In this document: one piece after another, positions 63,312 through 64,000 of the stretch
Layout of the letters: each line of letters starts with the position of its first letter
How positions within the stretch are numbered: the stretch's first letter is position 1
Assembly: GCA_965200805.1 (NCBI GenBank)
Contig: OZ241384.1
Coordinates: forward strand, 2,170,001 to 2,234,000
Length of the DNA: 64,000 nucleotides
Direction: 5' to 3'
Source: MPNP01 sp026709725
GTDB taxonomy: Bacteria; Pseudomonadota; Alphaproteobacteria; Rhodobacterales; Rhodobacteraceae
The notes under the pieces: model-generated
Database searches by the model: none
What the model saw: the letters and a program-made list of their open reading frames with translations, nothing else
What the model was told of the DNA's origin: nothing
Translations under genes and position numbers: made by a program

Positions 63312-64000
63312 TTGAGAATCAGAAAATCCGCGACACGAGCAGGCCATTCCTGCACCAGCCACTAAAAAAAAGCCGGGCAGGATTCAATGACATGATGCTC
63401 CATGCCCCCAAGCAGGCAAACAGGGGCATCAATCGGTGCACTGAACTCCCGCGGCGTCTGTCTCGACTGTGCCATGGATCTCAATGATCCGATTTCCGCC
63501 GATTGCATCTGACGACATCGTCACCGGGCTCGGGCCCGCATCTTCACGCCCTCAATGCCAGGATGACATTCGCCACTGCACCGGAGGCAGTCGGGACGGC
63601 GACCGCCCATCGGTTGAAACTTCCCACTCGCATCCCCGGAAGGCTGAGGTGCGGCCCGTTGGTCCTGATCTGCTGTTCGGGGAATGGTCTTCCTGAACGC
63701 ATACCGCGCACTTTTGACGTGATGGCCAGTGGTGCGAATGGTGTTCGGTCCGGAGGCCGCCAATCCCCTTTCCATTGCACCGGATGACCGTCCTGTGGTT
63801 CACAGCAATCTCTTGATGACCGCATCACTGGATGCATTATGGCCGTGTTCTGATGTTTCCAAAGATATGGTTCCGCTGTATAGGCGGCAAGGGGCCAGCA
63901 TAACATCATGTCTGACGCGCGTTATGTCAGGAGAATGGATGGAGCGGGCAGTCGGGGCGAGAGCGAGGCGGCACATGACGATCAGCGTCAAGTTTGAAAA
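63312..64000. other. Right-end region without a complete gene
   Basis: No supported complete gene in about 690 bp. An ATG at 63975 (MTISVKFE) has GAGGCGG about 5 nt upstream and could be the start of a gene that continues past the window, but nine codons cannot be identified. Confidence 0.35.

Noticed and set aside
63800..63991. 63-codon minus-strand frame near the right edge
   Set aside because: No ribosome site and no protein-like pattern; overlaps several equally weak frames.

Overview
The window reads as a chromosomal segment of an alphaproteobacterium, probably a free-living Rhodospirillales-like lineage. The evidence is a dnaX-ybaB-recR block, a complete dcw cell-wall/division cluster that runs straight into lpxC, bamD and recN, a cobS/cobT pair beside a dnaJ/bolA divergon, and a ureide pathway next to glnD. 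The exact taxon cannot be fixed from sequence reading alone. Coding density is high and many starts overlap the previous stop (TGATG, GTGA and TAGTG junctions), so most genes sit in tight operons.

Layout. 1-1.4 kb: end of dnaX, ybaB, recR. 1.8-2.4 kb: a GC-rich Uma2-type nuclease gene, probably acquired. 3.0-8.5 kb: hemC, converging on a minus-strand operon for a tripartite tricarboxylate transporter (TctC-TctB-TctA) plus an AtuA-like (DUF1446) protein and its DUF4387 partner, an apparent uptake and catabolism module for an unknown carboxylate. 8.6-14.3 kb: glnD (nitrogen sensing), divergent from a purine/ureide operon made of a PuuE-UraD fusion, (S)-ureidoglycine aminohydrolase and ureidoglycolate lyase. 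14.2-18.7 kb: exonuclease, YbbP/YbbA-type ABC exporter and a divergent TesA esterase. 18.7-20.1 kb: two c-type cytochromes. 20.2-22.1 kb: a gene-poor stretch with a damaged secreted-protein gene, strong hairpins, a dispersed repeat and a DUF1127 gene.

22.3-46.3 kb: mrp/apbC, then mraZ-rsmH-ftsL-ftsI-murE-murF-mraY-murD-ftsW-murG-murC-murB-ddl-ftsQ-ftsA-ftsZ, followed by lpxC, bamD and recN, all on the plus strand. This makes lipid II from UDP-MurNAc, flips and polymerises it at the septum, and builds the Z-ring. The FtsZ looks divergent and lacks the usual C-terminal peptide.

46.3-54.3 kb: minus-strand M24 aminopeptidase, cobT, cobS and a DnaJ-domain protein, then bolA (plus), and gatB cotranscribed with a C26 glutamine amidotransferase. 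54.4-59.1 kb: an autotransporter-like surface protein and leuA. 59.1-61.6 kb: a decayed accessory island with an exact 116-bp direct repeat, a CRISPR-like repeat-spacer-repeat unit (29-32-29 nt), a frameshifted Tn3-family transposase remnant, a small coiled-coil/membrane protein, and the second copy of the dispersed repeat seen at 21.5 kb. 61.6-63.3 kb: a secreted protein built from many MORN repeats. The last 0.7 kb holds no convincing complete gene.
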